Shown here piece by piece: positions 36,090 through 36,878 of a DNA stretch of 36,878 nucleotides. Each line of letters opens with the position of its first letter. The stretch's first letter is position 1. Origin of the DNA: Gonium pectorale (taxonomy: Eukaryota; Chlorophyta; Chlorophyceae; Chlamydomonadales; Volvocaceae); NCBI GenBank assembly GCA_001584585.1, contig LSYV01000008.1, positions 2,615,187 to 2,652,064 on the forward strand, in the 5' to 3' direction. The notes under the pieces were generated by a model, which saw nothing but the letters and a program-made list of their open reading frames with translations, was not told the DNA's origin and ran no database searches. The translations under genes and the position numbers were made by a program.

Positions 36090-36193
36090 GACGCCTCCGT
36101 CGGAGGCTCACAGGTGTTTCATCCTTCGAAGGGTGGGGAGACACGGGCACTTCGGCGTTAAATCCTCAGCGACAAAGGCATCTTTGCCAGCGT
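36090..36193. repeat. Direct repeat, copy B
   Basis: Copy B is the partner of 35180-35264, with the same block order and an exact 17-mer at 36177-36193. It is longer by about 20 bp because of small insertions. It lies 280 bp from the recombinase-like gene. Confidence 0.7.
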
Positions 36194-36476
36194 TGGAGCG
36201 CTGCTCGATGCCAAATGGTGCCGGGGCTATCGGGTTTAAGAAAGCAAAGCGCGCAAGGGCGTAAATGCGCACGGGCGTTAAGCCCTCTGGCTTGGGTCGA
36301 TGTTTTGCTGTAGCGTTTTACGCACGCAGCGGGGTGTGCTGCGGGATGGGGAGGGAGCGGAGATGTCGAGCGGAGGCAAATGCATTAATGCAGTTACCGT
36401 TCATTCAATTGCCATGCTTGTTCGTTCGTTGGTAGCCGAAAACCCCATGTCATCATAATCACAGACAACAATGCAA

Positions 36477-36878
36477 TCACTCGGCCATCAGCTCCTCCGC
36501 AAAGGCCTTCACCTGCTCAGCCGCCTGCTCGCCAGCCGCCCTCGCACTCAGGGCCTTCGACCGGTTGTACGTGTCCATCAGCATATGGACACTCGTACCC
36601 ATCCCGCGAGCCAGGTTGCTGATTTGCACCTGAGAGAGATTCACGTGCTTCGCAAAGTGAACACTGATAAACAGCGTCCGCATTGACTGCAGAGTCAGGC
36701 CCTTGTACTTGGCATTCTTGGCGAATCCCATCATTCTCCGCCATGCTCTAGACCGGCCCTTCTCATCAAACTGGGCACCAAACTTGCCAATGACTTCCCA
36801 AGCGCCGGACACCCCAACCCTGGATGGGTTCAAAGGCGTACAGGTGACCACCGACACAGGGGATCCTCCTCTCATCTC
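36477..36878 (-). CDS. Tyrosine-recombinase-like C-terminus, cut by the right edge
   Basis: The minus-strand frame stays open to the window end and stops at 36477; about 133 residues are visible. The segment TLQSMRTLFISVHFAKHVNL resembles box II of tyrosine recombinases (HxLRhT...), with the Arg kept and the usual His replaced. LARGMGTSVHMLMDTYNR resembles LGHSS...Y, with a candidate nucleophile Tyr in DTYNR and Thr in place of the second His. Such changes are known in DIRS, Crypton and viral recombinases. The tail (AGEQAAEQVKAFAEELMAE) is helical. The N-terminal half and first catalytic Arg lie outside the window. The ATG at 36875 is probably internal. A retroelement or viral origin is inference. 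It could also be an unrelated helical protein. Confidence 0.45.
   Translation of the reverse strand, partial: EMRGGSPVSVVTCTPLNPSRVGVSGAWEVIGKFGAQFDEKGRSRAWRRMMGFAKNAKYKGLTLQSMRTLFISVHFAKHVNLSQVQISNLARGMGTSVHMLMDTYNRSKALSARAAGEQAAEQVKAFAEELMAE

Larger units (their letters stand above)
34196..36476. other. RPC2 3' UTR and intergenic DNA
   Basis: After the RPC2 stop codon comes a candidate polyadenylation signal at 34279-34283. The rest is less GC-rich than the genes, holds a diverged direct repeat (35180-35264 and 36090-36193), and shows no supportable gene on either strand. Confidence 0.55.

Noticed and set aside
1..36878. tRNA, rRNA, CRISPR or bacterial operon features
   Set aside because: No tRNA-like arms, rRNA blocks or regular spacer arrays were recognised, and the intron-rich genes are eukaryotic.

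Overview
The window looks like nuclear DNA of a volvocine (Chlamydomonas-like) green alga. It is very GC-rich, its genes are split into many short exons by GT-AG introns of mostly 100-400 bp, coding regions prefer C or G at the third codon position, proteins carry long Ala/Gly/Ser/Pro-rich linkers, and TGTAA, the green-algal polyadenylation signal, lies downstream of stop codons. The lineage is an inference from these traits; no species marker was identified.

Layout, left to right. (1) 1-663, minus: 5' part of an unrecognised gene that runs off the left edge. (2) 1221-4013, plus: acireductone dioxygenase (methionine salvage), 6 exons, 205 aa. (3) 6519-13405, minus: a 1684-aa coiled-coil protein in 8 exons, convergent with the dioxygenase gene. 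(4) 13406-16736: intergenic DNA with a fragment of a dispersed repeat. (5) 16737-20471, minus: a 761-aa protein in 5 exons whose last ~155 residues form a Janus/phosphohistidine-phosphatase (PHPT1) domain that lacks the catalytic histidine. (6) 21180-34195, plus: the second-largest subunit of RNA polymerase III (RPC2/POLR3B), 27 exons, 1227 aa, divergent from gene 5. (7) 34196-36476: 3' flank and intergenic DNA with a diverged direct repeat. (8) 36477-36878, minus: the 3' end of a probable tyrosine-recombinase gene, running off the right edge.

The gene models for 2, 3, 5 and 6 were built by hand. In each one every exon junction agrees in phase and the total length is a whole number of codons. 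Points that stand out: the C-terminal zinc-binding cysteines of RPC2 are replaced; the Janus domain seems catalytically dead; intron 20 of RPC2 holds a degenerate hAT-like element carrying a BED zinc finger on the opposite strand; RPC2 intron 1 appears to use a GC donor; and three places share fragments of one dispersed repeat family. The genes do not form an obvious pathway. They are an ordinary mix of housekeeping and lineage-specific genes with transposon debris in introns and intergenic space. No coherent new multi-gene system was found.
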